Positions 31,965-44,076 of a stretch of 64,000 nucleotides of DNA are shown piece after piece; position 1 is the stretch's first letter; every line of letters starts with the position of its first letter. The DNA is from Tetragonia tetragonoides (lineage: Eukaryota > Streptophyta > Magnoliopsida > Caryophyllales > Aizoaceae): NCBI GenBank assembly GCA_038025085.1, contig CM076148.1, positions 38,213,691 through 38,277,690 on the forward strand, written 5' to 3'. The position numbers and the translations under genes were made by a program. The notes beneath the pieces were generated by a model. It saw only the letters and a list, made by a program, of their open reading frames with translations, was not told where the DNA came from and ran no database searches.

Positions 31965-32334
31965 GAACCTTTGTACTTCTTTTATGATCATTCCATCCAA
32001 GATGGAATGACTTGTTTCACAGCTGGAGACCAGCTGTACGCTGTTGCCATGTACTGCTCCTGAGTGAGAATGCTAGCATTCATTATTGTAAGTGTAGCGG
32101 TTGTTTAGTTCCTTGTGGATAGCATTGTAGCTCCTCAATTTGGTTAAGTGCTTGATTCTTCATTCCATCAGGATCATATATCTTCCCTTCCTACCAACTT
32201 ATCCGCTCCCTCTCCCCCCCCCCCAAAACAAATGAGAAGCAAAGAAGTTAAAAAAACTTTTTTAATATTTGTGATCCTAACCAACCGAGTGATCCCTCCT
32301 ATCTCGTTAGCCCAGAGGAAATTCTTGTTTTTTT
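31965..32334. other. Spacer before LINE B
   Basis: No TGH exon is recognisable. It includes a short C run at 32213-32224 and T-rich stretches. Confidence 0.4.
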
Positions 32335-35300
32335 AGGTGTAAAAGGAATAGAGTGAGAATGAGGGAACTTAGGGGTCTTCAGACTACTCTTAATTATGGG
32401 GAGGGAGGTAGTCGTAGGAGTCAGGGTGATAGTGGTTTTAAATGAAGATTCTTAGTTGGAATGTTAATGATTTGGGGAGGGTCGGGAAGCGGGACCTTGT
32501 GCGGGAAGTTGTTAGTCGTGCGTCTCTGGATATAGTCATGTTTCAGGATACAAAGGTTGGGGAAGTAGATTCTTTTTTTGTTCGGAGTCCGTGGGTGGCC
32601 GGGTCCAAGGATTGGGTCTTTGTGCCTTCGGTTGGGGCGTCCGGGGGTATTCTTATTGTTTGGGATACCCGTTTTGCGACGCAGGTTGAGGTTCATGTTG
32701 GTCATTTTACTCTTTCAGGGTTATTGAGAGTTAGTGGGCGAGGTGAGTGGTGGGTGTCCTCAGTGTATGGCCCGTGTGGAGCCCGTGTGGAGCCGTTGCC
32801 CGTGACTCTTTGTGGGAGGAGTTAGTGGCTCTCACTGGTCTTTGTTCTCCTAGTTTGGTCATTTGGGGTTGATTTTAATGTGGTTTGTGTTGCGGGGGAG
32901 CGGTGTGGGCGAGGTTTGTTGGGGGTATGTGTGATTTTGACTCCTTCATCAGGGAGTCGACTCTTAGGGACTTGCGCCGTAGCAATGCCCAGTTCACTTG
33001 GAGCGTCACTGGAAGGCGTAATGCGGCTTCTCGCTTAGACCGCTTTCTTGTTACTAATGAATTTTAGGATGAGTTTCCTTCGTTAGTTTAGGAGGTTTTG
33101 CCTCGTTCTTGTTCTGATCATTTTCCCATTGTCCTTCACTCTGCACTATTAGGTGGGGCCCTACCCCTTTTCGTTTGAGAACATGTGGACTACCCATGCT
33201 GAGTTTGGGGCGAGGGTTCGGGAATGGTGGTTGAGTTGTGAGGTTGTGGGATGGAAAGGTTATTGTTTTATGAGTAAGTTGAAGTCTGTCAAGAATTATT
33301 TGAAGGTGTGGAATAAGGAGGTGTTTGGAGATGTGAGGGTGAGGAAGGAGGAGATTCTTAAGGACATTCTGGCTACGGACCAGGCTTTGAGTGAGGAGGG
33401 TCATGATGATGAGTTGTTAAGGAAGAGTGTTGAGTTGAAGAATAGGTTAGAGGATGTGCTGCTTAAGGAGAGACAGAGTCAGCGACAAAAGATGAAGGGA
33501 AGATGGGCTAGAAAGGGAGATGTGAATTCGAGGCTTTTCTGTAAGGTGGTGAATGGAAAGAGGAGGAGGAATTATGTAAAGAAGCTTGAGGGAGCGGATG
33601 GTGAACTTGTGTCCGACGTGGATAGGATTCGTGCTGAGATTACCTATTTTTATAAGGCCCTTTTTGCGGAGGAAATGATAGATAGGCCGATGATTGAGGG
33701 GGTGGAATGGTCCCCTATTGCTTCTCATTTTAGGCACTGGTTGGAGTGGCTCTTTGAGTTAGAGGAGATTAGAGCTGGGATGGATACAGAGAATCACTGG
33801 GTTCTGATGGCTTTACCATGACTTTTTACCAGGATTGCTGGGAGGTGATTCAGGAGGACCTTTTGGGGGTTTTTTGGGGGTTTTTAGCGAGTTTCATGCC
33901 ACTGGGGTGATTGGGAAGAGTATGAATTCTTACCTTATTACCCTAGTTCCCAAGAAGGATCGATCTATTGGAGTGAGAGATTTCAGGCCAATTAGCCTGG
34001 TTACGAGTGCGTATAAGATCATTACTAAGGTTTTATCTATTCCGCTTGGGACTGTTCTGTCTAGGACAATTTCGATGGTTCAGGGTCGCCAGATCCTTGA
34101 TGCTGCTTTAATGGCAAATGAGGTGGTGGATGATGCTCGACGCTCTGGTTTCCCGGGAATGGTGTTTAAGTTGGATTTTGAGAAGGCCTATGATCGTGTT
34201 AGCTGAACGTTTTTGGATCCGGTAATGGATAGGAAGGGGTTCAGGGGAGGTGGCGTAAGTGGATCAGGGGTTGTCTGTCCAACACTAGCTTTTCTGTTCT
34301 TGTTAATGGGGCGGCTCGTGAGTGGTTCACGTCGTTGGGGGCCTTAGGCAACTGTCTCCTTTTCTCTTCACCTTGGTTGTTGATGTTCTCATTCGGATGC
34401 TGGATAGAGGTGTGGAGCGGGGTTCAGTTTAGGGCTTTAGAGTAGGGCGGGAGTGGGTGTCCGTCTCCCACCTTCAGTTTGCCGATGACACGGTTCTTTC
34501 CCTTTCGGCTGAGGTAGAGGGGTTTAAGAGAGTGCTTACTTTGTTACAGGTGTAGGTGTTTGAGTGGTGTCTGGTATGAAGATTAATCTGTCTAAGTGTA
34601 GTTTAGTGGGGATTAATGTAGGGGATGGGGTTCTTGAGACTTTTGCTGGTCTCGTGGGCTGCCGCAATGGCCACTTACCTATTTGGGGGTTCCCTTAGGG
34701 GGTAACCGGTTGGAAGGGAGTCTATTTTTCTTTTGGGGGGGGGGGGGGGGGAAGAATTACTCTTCTTCAGTCTTGTCTAGCTAGTATCCCCATTTATTTC
34801 CTTTCCTTGTTCAGGATTCCGGTTAGTGTTGCCAATAGGATTGAGAGGATTATGAGGGATTTCCTTTGGTTTGGGCTAATGGGGATATAGGAGAGATCAC
34901 CTGGTTAGTTGTGGGACAGTGTTTGCAGGCCGAAAACGGAAAGGGGGCTGGGTTTTGGTAGATTGGTGTCCAAGAACATTTTTCGCTAGTGGGTACGTGG
35001 TTGTGGCGGTTTCCTTTGGAGTCTGATTCCCTTTGGCACCGAGTAATCAGGAGCAAGTACGGTCTTATGTGCAAGTTGGGTACTGTCAGTGCAACGCGTG
35101 TGACGCTCATGCTGGCTCCAACGTCTCTCATTCTTGTCCTTGGAAGTTCATTTGTCAGGTATCGTCTCTTTTCTTTCCACTGGTCAGGTACAATGTGGGT
35201 AATGGACTACGGGTTCGGTTCTGGGAGGATGTGTGGAAGGCTAACCTTCCTTTCTCTTCCACATATCCCCGAGTTTTTCGGCTGTCCACACTACACGGGG

Positions 35301-36127
35301 CCCTGTGGTTGAGATCAGCCGCGGGTGGTTCTTGGGACTTACATTTACGCCGACCACCACATGATAGGGAGACGGGGGAGCTTGTTCCCCTCCTGAGTGT
35401 TCTTAACTCTATTCTCCTCGTCCCTAGGGACGATTCTAGGAGTTGGACGGGGGATCCTTCTGGGGTCTTCTCTTGCAAATCCTTCCTACACCATATTAGC
35501 CTTCCCTCTCAGTTTCCCCACTTTCCCTTATTTACTTTTATTTGGAAGTCTGAGGTTCCACTGAAGGTTCGTGCTTTTGTGTGGACTTTGGTGTTAGGTA
35601 GGGTGAACACTTATGATATGCTGCAGCATAGGAGCATAGGAGATCTAGTTGGTCCCTTCTATCGGGGTTCTTTGTGATGTGTCGGTGGGGAGGATTGTCT
35701 GCATTTGTTTGTGCTATGTGTTTTGCGCGGAGTTTGTGGGCTAGATTGTTGTGTGGGGACAGTTTTGTATGTCCAGCCACGGTGGGTGAACTCTTACTGT
35801 TACGCTTTGCGGCGATGAGGAGGAGTAAGGAGGGGAGGTTGTTGTGGCGTTGTGCTTGCATGGCTTTACTTTGGTGTCTTTGGCTGAAGAGAAACTCTAG
35901 GATTTTTTCGGGGACTGCGAAGACTATTGATTATGTTTGGGGTCATATAGTCTACTTGGCTTCTCTATGGGCTCAGGCGGCGGGGGCCTTTAAGGGTATT
36001 CCGTTGCTTTAGTTCAACGCCATTGGTGTGATGTGTAGATAGTTTTCTTTTTATACTGAGGATATCTTATCCTCCACATTTTTGTATTTCCTTACCATTT
36101 GATTAATAAAATTTTCTCTTATTTAAA
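32335..36127 (+). mobile_element. L1-type LINE B (about 3.8 kb)
   Basis: Begins within the basic ORF1 end that LINE A also carries, then ORF2 from ATG 32442 to about 36040, then a GATTAATAAAATTTTC..TTATTTAAAAAA tail. Sense orientation to TGH. It has several stops and frameshifts. A poly(G) run at 34735-34752 lies inside the former coding region. Confidence 0.88.
32442..36040 (+). pseudogene. LINE B ORF2 (EEP, RT, zf-RVT)
   Basis: EEP: MKILSWNVNDLGRVGKRD, MFQDTKVGEVDSF, RGEWWVSSVYGPCG and VDFNVV (GDFN block changed to VDFN). Pre-RT linker: GRWARKGDVNSRLFCKVVNG. RT: NSYLITLVPKKDRSIGVRDF, VFKLDFEKAYDRVS followed by a stop, and SHLQFADDTVLSLS, so the catalytic FADD block is kept. The zf-RVT part has blocks LRVRFWEDVWKANLPFSST, FVWTLVLGRVNTYDMLQHR and WLKRNSRIFSGTAKTIDYVW. 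At least six frame changes; inactive. Confidence 0.85.
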
Positions 36128-36182
36128 AAAGTACTCCCTCCCAGAAGTGACTGCCCCTTATGGAAAGAGTTATTGTCCAAAA

Positions 36183-36297
36183 TTGAGGATTCCTTATCCT
36201 GATTTTCTGATTTATATTTATAACTCTATTTTCTGATGAGGATTCCTCATCCTCCTTTTTGTATCCTTTCAATTCCTTATTCCTTATCTAAAAAAAA
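36183..36297 (+). mobile_element. Very short LINE tail (115 bp) with 17-bp duplication
   Basis: A TTGAGGATTCC..TTCCTTATCTAAAAAAAA piece identical in type to the L1-family 3' end is flanked by AGAGTTATTGTCCAAAA at 36166-36182 and 36298-36314. It is an extremely 5'-truncated target-primed insertion 55 bp beyond LINE B. Confidence 0.88.
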
Positions 36298-36314
36298 AGA
36301 GTTATTGTCCAAAA

Positions 36315-36590
36315 ATGACCTACCTTCGGGAAATCAATGAAAAGAAGGTATGCAGTCTTTGATTACCCTTGAGCATGAAGCGTTATTGTAATTAATGTTG
36401 CTTGTAATTTAAAAACTTGATTGTGGGTAGTCTTCAACTTAGGACATTTCAGTAACACTAAATAAATTTTACCATTAGCTCATTATGTGCTAAGAAACTT
36501 TAAGGGTCAGCCATTTGAATGGAGGGACTAAATCTGAAGTCCCTTGACCTCAAAATCATGAGTTATGAAACTCTTGTTGATAATAATTGA
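36315..36590. other. Spacer, nothing recognised
   Basis: AT-rich TGH intron or intergenic remnant. The 36130-36180 flank has a GTACTCCCTCCCAGAAG word that may be an old Stowaway end. Confidence 0.35.
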
Positions 36591-37065
36591 TGGGTAATTT
36601 TTTGGGATTTTCGGTTTTATGAACAAAATAATAAAAGATAAACAAGATCACTCTCTAAAGTCGCAACACCAAGAGAAATTAATCTTGGGCGTCTCTCCAA
36701 CCTCGGAAGATTAAAGAAACAAAGAAAACTCGCAAGTTCCCTCAAAGAAGCTCACTTCTCAAATCTCTATTGATTAACTCAATGTCTCAATCTCACATAA
36801 ATATAATCTACTGAAAATAGAAGACTTCAAGCCCTATTTATAGGGAAAACTAAACCTAACTTGCATAAAAAAAAGCTAACTAGAACTAGAAAACTTTCCA
36901 AAGTCCTAACCTAATTATATTTGGGAAACTAAATTTAAATCTAACGAAAACTTCTAATAATCTATTATGAAAATTAAATTTCCTAAAAACAATAGAATTC
37001 TAATAGAATAGGAAATCGGATAATCAAGCGCCCTAATGCTCATGCATCAATAATATTTCCCATAC
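36590..37065 (-). mobile_element. Possible solo LTR (minus orientation)
   Basis: Read on the minus strand this 475-bp block starts TGGGAAATATTATTGATGCA, has a TATAAATAGGGCTTGAAG promoter-like motif about halfway and a following leader, the layout of a retrotransposon LTR. No matching second LTR and no 5-bp target duplication were found, so the identification is tentative. Confidence 0.4.
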
Positions 37066-37378
37066 TTAGTCAGCTTGTAACTAGAGTGGCAAAGTTCGTA
37101 CTTCCACCTATTTTACAGGGACTTGACACTTTGTGCCATCGTACCCGTGTTGACACGACACGACACGACACTGGTTCTGGTACGAAATCCGCGTCTGACA
37201 CGTATGTTTGGAGTGCGACACGAAGACACGACTGTTGCGGAGGAAAGAGAACAGAGAAGAGTGAGAAAGTTGACAAACAGGAGAGAGAAGATATGAGACA
37301 CACTTGGATTCGACAAATGTAACCTCCTTCATCACCCATCACCCATCACCCATCACCATGCTTGTTCCACCCAACATT

Positions 37379-37416
<38 letters not shown>

Positions 37417-38527
37417 GAGGCGGCGAATCTGAGTTACGATAGGAGTAGGGTTTGAGACTTGAGTTATCACGTTACCCTCACGTCGATGTAGACTAATCAG
37501 ACTATACCTTATATAGACTTATCACGTGCTTAGTGGGTGCCTCATGGTTATACTCACTTGGGCCTTGCTCAAAGAAACAAATAAAATATCATTTGGGCCC
37601 AAACAATAGAAAGAATAATTACTCCAACTCATTCTTATTTTTCTGGTACCATTTTTTTATAGCATGGCTTCCCTTAAAAAATAGACTTATAATTTTTAAT
37701 AAATAATATTTTAAACTTACTAATAAAAATCATTAGTTTAAAAATATAGTTTTCAATATTAAAAAATAAAATATTTCTAAAATTTTGTACCCCCGAACCC
37801 TTGTCCAAATTTAGGAAAAGGTCCGCGTACACGTGTCCCCAATTTTGGACAACGTCTCCCTTTCCTCAAATTTCGAACCATGATGTATCCGACACTTGGA
37901 CTCGCACTCGACACCCGACCCGATTCTTGGTAACATAGACTTCCATTGAACATTGTCAATATTGTTGGGTAGCCAAAGGCTTAAACTAGGGCGCCTTCTT
38001 GTATATTGTCAAGCCAACTTATTACACAAACCTTCTGCCTAATTTGAGTTCTGGGTGGGCCAGCAGTCGTATCCATGTGATTTCAATGAAGAAATGTTCT
38101 TCCTGTAGGTCTATGCTTTTACAACATCAAAGAATCCATTTGGGATGTGAGGAGCTTCTTTGACATCTCTTCATCTGAAATGAATTGAAAACACAGAGAC
38201 GAAGGGTTGTATGCGTGTGTGAGTGTGCACACGTGTGTGTAGAAAGGTTGTTTCTTTTTGACCTTTGATCCAAGCACAATGGCCATCAACAACTTGTTGA
38301 GTCATTTTGTTTTAGTTCATACTTTCCTTTCCTAAGTGTAGTGAATCTGTTGGCTCCATTGGAGATGGGAACATCATTTCAGAAGGTGTACTGTTAAGCA
38401 CCATATAAGAAATTGAAGACAACTTACTGAGGTTTTGGGTCTATTATACATTGACATCAACACCTTTATCTCAATAGAAAAAAGGAAAATTTGGCTAAAA
38501 CCCCTTTACTTTACCACTTTTTGTTCA
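37066..38527. other. Intergenic/intronic spacer with simple repeats
   Basis: ACACGACACG words at 37150-37245, a CACCCATCACCCATCACC run near 37331-37357 and a (CT)n tract at 37379-37413. Small overlapping frames (60-90 codons) at 37.07-37.34 kb run on both strands and have no domain. No TGH exon was identified. Confidence 0.5.
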
Positions 38528-39305
38528 TAACCCCTTCTCTTCAACGTATCCGCGGGTTTATCAGCTATCCACCCTTCAAGGGGCACCTGTATCTACCTTC
38601 TATTCAAGCACCGATGGTTCCTGGGATCTACATATGCGCCATTCTCCGCATGATAGAGAGATGGAGGAACTTGTTTCTCTCCTGGGTGTCTTTCATTCTA
38701 CTACTCTCGTCCATGCTGACGATTCCCAGATTTGGATTGGGGACCCTTCTGGGATCTTCTCTTGCAAGTCCTTCCTTCACCAGCTTAGCCTTCCTTCACA
38801 GTTCCCTCAATTCCCCTTAGCCATATTTATTTGGAAGTCTAAGGTTCCATTGAAGGTCCTAGCTTTGGTGTGGACTCTGGTGCTTGGTATAGTGAATACC
38901 TATGATATAGTGCAACGCCAGAGGCTTAGATGGCACTTCTGCCAGGTTTTTTTTGTGTGATGTGCCGTCATGATGGGGAAGATAGTCTGCATTTGTTTAT
39001 TTTGTGTGACTTTGCGAGGTCTTTATTGAGTAGGCTGTTGGAGGGGGAGAGTTTTGTGTGTCCTGCCACGGTGGGTGATTTTTTACAGCTTCGTTTTGTA
39101 GCAATGAGGCGAGGGAGGGAGGGGAGATTGTTTTGGAGGTGTATTTGTATAGCCATCCTGTTGTGTATGTGGTTGGAGAGGAACGAGGGTGTTCTGTGAC
39201 GTTGGGTAACTTATAGACCATATGTGGGACCATGTGGTCTATTTGGCCTTCCTTTGGGCTAAGGCGGCTGGTGATTTTAAGGGCGTTCCGCTTACCTTTG
39301 ATTTT
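38528..39305 (+). mobile_element. L1-type LINE C1, zf-RVT fragment
   Basis: A 3'-side fragment of the L1 family: DLHMRHSPHDREMEELVSLL, WIGDPSGIFSCKSFLHQLSL and VPLKVLALVWTLVLGIVNTY, followed by the Cys-rich ORF end (CVMCRHDGEDSLHLFILCDF). It lacks the family's last ~90 bases and tail and is fused directly to the RT part of LINE C2. Confidence 0.85.
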
Positions 39306-41443
39306 TAAGGGTGATTTTCGGCCTATTAGCCTAGTTACGAGTGTGTATAAGATCATTACTAAGGTTTTCTCTATTCGACTTGGGCTGTATGGGACGATTT
39401 TGTTGGCTCAGAGCGCTTTTGTGGAGCCTCGATGCTGCTTTAGTGGCGAATGAGGTGGTGGATGATGCTCATCGTTCTGGTTCTCAGGGAGTTGTTTTCA
39501 AGTTGGATTTTGAGAAGACCAATGATCGAGTCAGCTGGGATTTTTTGGATCGGGTTATGGATAGGAAAGGTTTCGGGCGTAGGTGGATTAGGGGTTGTCT
39601 GTCTAACGCTAGCTTCTTTGTTCTGGTTAACAGGGCGGCTCGTGAGTGGTTTACGTCTTCGCGGGGCCTTAGGCAAGGAAACCCCTTGTCTCCTTTTCTC
39701 TTTCACTTTCGTTGTCGATATTCTTGGTCGTATGTTGGATACGGGTGTGGAGCGGGGGTTGGTTGAGGGTTTTCGAGTTGGGCGGGAAAGGGTGTCAGTC
39801 TCCCACCTTCAGTTCGCCGATGACACAATTCTCTTCCTCTCGGTTAAGGTAGAGGGGTTTAAGAGAGTGCTTACTTTGTTACAGGTGTTTGAGGTGGTGT
39901 TCGTGATGATGATTAATCTGTTTAAGTGTAGTTTGGCTGGTATCAATGTGGAAGACGGGGTTCTTGAGACTTTTGCTGGTCTTGTGGGTTGCCAGGTGCA
40001 GGCCGCCTTACCTATTTGGGGTTCCTTTAGGGGGTAACCCCCGTTTCATCGTCTTTTGGGAGCCAGTTATGTCTAGAGTGGCGAAGCGTTTAGATGATTG
40101 GAAGGGTGTTTATTTTTCGCTCGGGGGGAGAATTACCCTTCTTCAGCTTAGCTAGTATCCCCATTTGTTATCTTTCCTTGTTCAGAATTCCGGTCAGCGT
40201 TGCCAATAGGATTATGAGAGATTCCCCTTGGTCGGGGGCTAGAGGGGAGAGGAGGGATCACCTGGTTAGTTGGGACCGTGTTTGCCGGCCGAAAACAGAG
40301 GGGGGATTGGGTCTTGGTAGATTGGTGTCCAGGAACATTTCGCTAGTGGGTAGGTGGTTGTGGCGGTTCCCTCTCGAGTCTGATTCCCTCTGGCACCGAG
40401 TAATCAGGCTCAAGTACGGTCTTATCTGCGAAGGGTGGGACGCTCATGCTGGCTCCAATGTTTCTCATGCATGCCCTTGGAAGTTCATTTCTCAGGTATC
40501 GTCTATTTTCTTTCCACTGGTCAGGTACAGTGTGGGTAATGGATTACGGGTTCGGTTTTGGAGGATGTGTGGAAGGGTGATCTTCCTTTTTCTTCCATAT
40601 ACCCTCAGGTTTATCGGCTGTCCACTTTACATGGGGCACATGGGGCCCTGTGGCTTGGTTTTTTTCTCAGTCGGCAGGTGGTTCTTGGGACTTACATTTA
40701 CGCCGACCACCACATGATAGAGAGATGGAGGAGCTTGTTTTGCTCCTTAGTGTTCTTAGCTCTACTCTACTCGTCCCTAGGGTTGATTCTAGGACTGGAC
40801 GGGGATCCTTCTAGGGTCTTCTTTTGTAAGTCCTTCCTCTACCATATTAGCCTTCCCTCTCAGTTTCCCACTTTCCCTTATCTACTTTTATTTGGAAGTC
40901 TAAGGTTCCATTGAAGTTGCGCGCTTGTGTGGACTTTGGTGTTAGGTAGGGTGAACACTTATGATTTGTTGTAGCGTAGGAGATCTAGCTGGACCCTTTT
41001 ACCGAGGTTTTGTGTGATGTGTCGGCAACTCGGCATAGTGGGGAGGATTGTTTGCATTTGTTTGTGCAATGCGACTATCTGCAAAGTTTATGGGATAGAT
41101 TGACATGTGGGGAGAGCTTTGTGTGTCTAGCCACGGTGGGCGAATTCTTACAGATGCGATTTGTGCCGATGAGGAGTAAGGAGGGGAGGTTGTTGTGACG
41201 TTGTGCTTGAATGGTTATTCTTTGGTGTTTTGGTTGGAGAGACATTCCAGGATTTTTTCGCGGATTGAGAAGACTATTGATTATGTTTGGGATCACGTAG
41301 TCTACTTGGCTTCTCTTTGGGCTAAGGCGCGGGGCCTTTAAGGGTGTTCCGTTGACAATAGTTTAACGCCATTGGCTTGATGTGTAGATAGATTACTTTT
41401 ATACTGAGGATACTTTATCCTCCACATTTTTGTTTAAAAAAAA
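39306..41443 (+). mobile_element. L1-type LINE C2 (RT to tail, 2.1 kb)
   Basis: Begins within RT block 3 (GDFRPISLVTSVYKIITKVF), continues through FKLDFEKTNDRVS, SSRGLRQGNPLSPFLF and SHLQFADDTILFLSVKVEG (catalytic block kept), then zf-RVT and a TTATACTGAGGATACTTTATCCTC end with a short A run at 41435-41443. It has several frameshifts. No target duplication was found for the C1-C2 junction, so it arose by recombination, not by insertion of C2 into C1. Confidence 0.85.
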
Positions 41444-41884
41444 CACGAAAGGAAAGGTCAAAGTGTACTAGTCTAAATTCTGAACATTCCCGAAACTTTG
41501 GTTTGTGGTGTACTGTACCACAACCCAATATCTTTAAAGACGCTCCAATCTGGCAGTGTAAGAATAGGGGGATAAGGGGGGGTCAGAAGTACACTGGGGG
41601 TGATTGGATGTTGGCAAAAGTTGGATGTTTGACCAGTCCACCATCCAATATTTGCGGGGTTGGATGTTAGCTTGTGGGATTGGCTTTTGGGCTTTTGGGC
41701 ATCCACCAGCCAACTTTTGAAAAGTCAAGGAGGTTGGCTTTTGGCATTGGTTGGTGGTATTAAAAGTAGTTGAATGACAAGATTGCCCAATATTTGCAAC
41801 TATGTTACTTATATGCCATCAAATTGTTGCAAACTACTACAAATAGAAAATGGCTTTGAAGATTTTTGTTTTACAGTGCGTGAA
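41444..41884. other. Spacer, possible old hAT-like fragment
   Basis: TTGGATGTTGGC, GGTTGGCTTTTGGC and CCAGCCAAC words in direct and inverted order at 41590-41760 suggest a foldback remnant. Short frames here have no recognisable domain. No TGH exon was seen. Confidence 0.35.
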
Positions 41885-43688
41885 GGAGTGGATTGGAGGT
41901 TGCTTATCTAATGCGAGCTTTTCAGTGCTTGTTAATGATGCAGCTCGTGAGTGGTTTACCTCTTCGCGTGGTCTCCGGCAGGGGGACTCCTTGCCTCCCT
42001 TCCTTTTTACTTTGGTAGTTGACGTCCTTGGTAGTATGCTGATTGTCATTTTCCTTTCAGCTGACGTTGATGGTTTTAAGAGGGTCCTCAACTCCTCACG
42101 CTGTTGCAGGTGTTTGAGGTAGTGTCGGGGGTGAGGATTAACTTGTCTAAGTGTAGCTTGGCTGGGGGAGGATTTGCAAAGACTGCATTAGTTGTCTGCC
42201 AGGTGCAGCAGTGGCCGCTTACCTATTTTGGGGTGCCCCTTGGAGGTAATCCTCGGACCGTGTCCTTTTGGGATCCGGTGGTGTCTAGAGTGGCTAAGCG
42301 CTTAGATGGTTGGAAGGGGGTTTATTACTCTTTGGGGGGAAGGATCACTATCCTGCAGTCTTGTCTAGCGAGCATCCCTCTTTACTACCTGTCCTCTTTC
42401 GGATTCCAGTTAGCGTGGCTAATCGGATCGAGAGGATGATGAGGGACTTTCTTTGGTCCGGGGCGGGAGAGGGTAGACGAGACCACTTAGACAATTGGGA
42501 GCATGTTTGCAGGCCCAAGTCGGACCCCGTCTGGGTTGGGTTTCTTTAGATTGTTGTCCAAGAACATCTCGTTAGTGGGTAAGTGCTTATGGCGGTTTCC
42601 CCTGGAGTCGGACTCCCTATGGCACCGAGTTATCAGGAGCAAGTACGGTCTTCAGCATAATGGCTGGGATGCCCATGCCGGCTCCTCTATCTCTCATGCT
42701 TACCCTTGGAGGTTCATTTCTCAGGTATAACTTTTCTTCTTTCCACTGGTCAGGTACAATGTGGGCAATAGTAATCGGGTTCGTTTCTGGGAGGATGCGT
42801 CGAAAGGTAACCCCTTCTCTTCCATGTACCCGCGAGTTTATCGGCTATCCACCCTTCACGGGGCCCCTTTGTCTGCCTTCTATTGGGGCACAGATGGTTC
42901 ATGGGATCTACATTTACGCTGTTCCTTGCATGATAAGGAGATGGAGGAAATTGTTTCTCTCTTGGGTGTCCTTCACTCTACTTCTCTTGTCCCTACGGAC
43001 GACTTCTGGACTTGGATTGGGGACCTTCTTGGGTCTTTTCTTCCAAATCCTTCCTTCACCAGCTTAACATTCCCTCACAGTTTCCTCAATTCCCTTTAGC
43101 CACATTTATTTGGGAAGTCTAAGGTTTCATTGAAGATCCGAGCTTTTGTATGGACTCTAGTGCTTGGTAGGGTGAATACTTATGATATGGTGCAACGCCG
43201 GAGGCCTGGATAGTCACTTCTTCCGGGTTTCTGTGTCATGTGTCGTCATGGTGCGAAAAGTAGTGTGCATTTGTTTGTTATGTATGAATTTGCTAGGTCT
43301 TTATGGAGTAGGTTATTGGAGGGGGAGAGCTTTGCATGTCCTGCTACAGTGGGAGATTTTTTACAGCTTCGTTTCGTTGTGATGAAGCGTGGGAGGGATG
43401 GGAGATTGTTCTGGAGGTGTATATGTATGGCCATCCTATGGGGCATTTGGTTGGAGAGGAACTCTAGGGTGTTTCGTGATGTCGGGAAGCCTATAGACTA
43501 CGCCTAGGACCATGTGGTTTATTTGGCCTCACTTTGGCTAAGGCGGCGGGTGCTTTTAAGGGCCGCTTACTTTTGTACAGCGCCATTGGCGAGATTTGTA
43601 GTTTCTTTTGATGGCTTATGAGGATGCCTTATCCTCTTTTTTGTATTCTTTTCTGAATTGATTAATAAAAAATTTCTTATCTAAAAAA
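41885..43688 (+). mobile_element. L1-type LINE D (1.8 kb), RT to tail
   Basis: Begins at WIGGCLSNASFSVLVNDAAR of the RT, passes SSRGLRQGDSLPPFLFTLVV, then the zf-RVT region and a GATTAATAAAAAATTTCTTATC tail at 43688. As in LINE A the FADD block is missing: after GSMLIVIFLSADVDGF the reading passes straight to the next block. Sense to TGH. Many stops. Confidence 0.85.
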
Positions 43689-44076
43689 CAAAAAACATAA
43701 GAAAATAACCTTTCCCCTAACTGACATTCCCTCTCCAACTCCTCCTCCCCCCCCCCCTACCCCACACCAAAAAAAAGGTCTGTCCTATAAATCAAAAAAT
43801 GAGGTTCTGGAATATCAGTACCCAGAAGATTCATCCACCTTCTATCTCCCCAAGTTATAGGAGAACTTTATTTGTAAGATACTTTATCCTCTTCTGAAAG
43901 CATATATGAGTCGTATACAAACTAATGGTAGGTTCATCCATTGAATATTGGCTGATCTGATAAGAGCCATGTGTATCATTTTTGTGTCTGTTCATGTCAT
44001 CTGTCTCTCCCTCCCTGCTTCTATCTACCTATCTATACATACACTGAAGTCTGTTTCTGATTGGTATTATGTACAG
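43689..44076 (+). other. TGH last-intron remnant
   Basis: T-rich intronic sequence ending in a TTATGTACAG acceptor before the TGH 3' exon. Confidence 0.5.

Noticed and set aside
37070..37342. Four overlapping ORFs on both strands
   Set aside because: All are short, have no domain and lie in simple CACGACACG-type sequence; none is better than the others.
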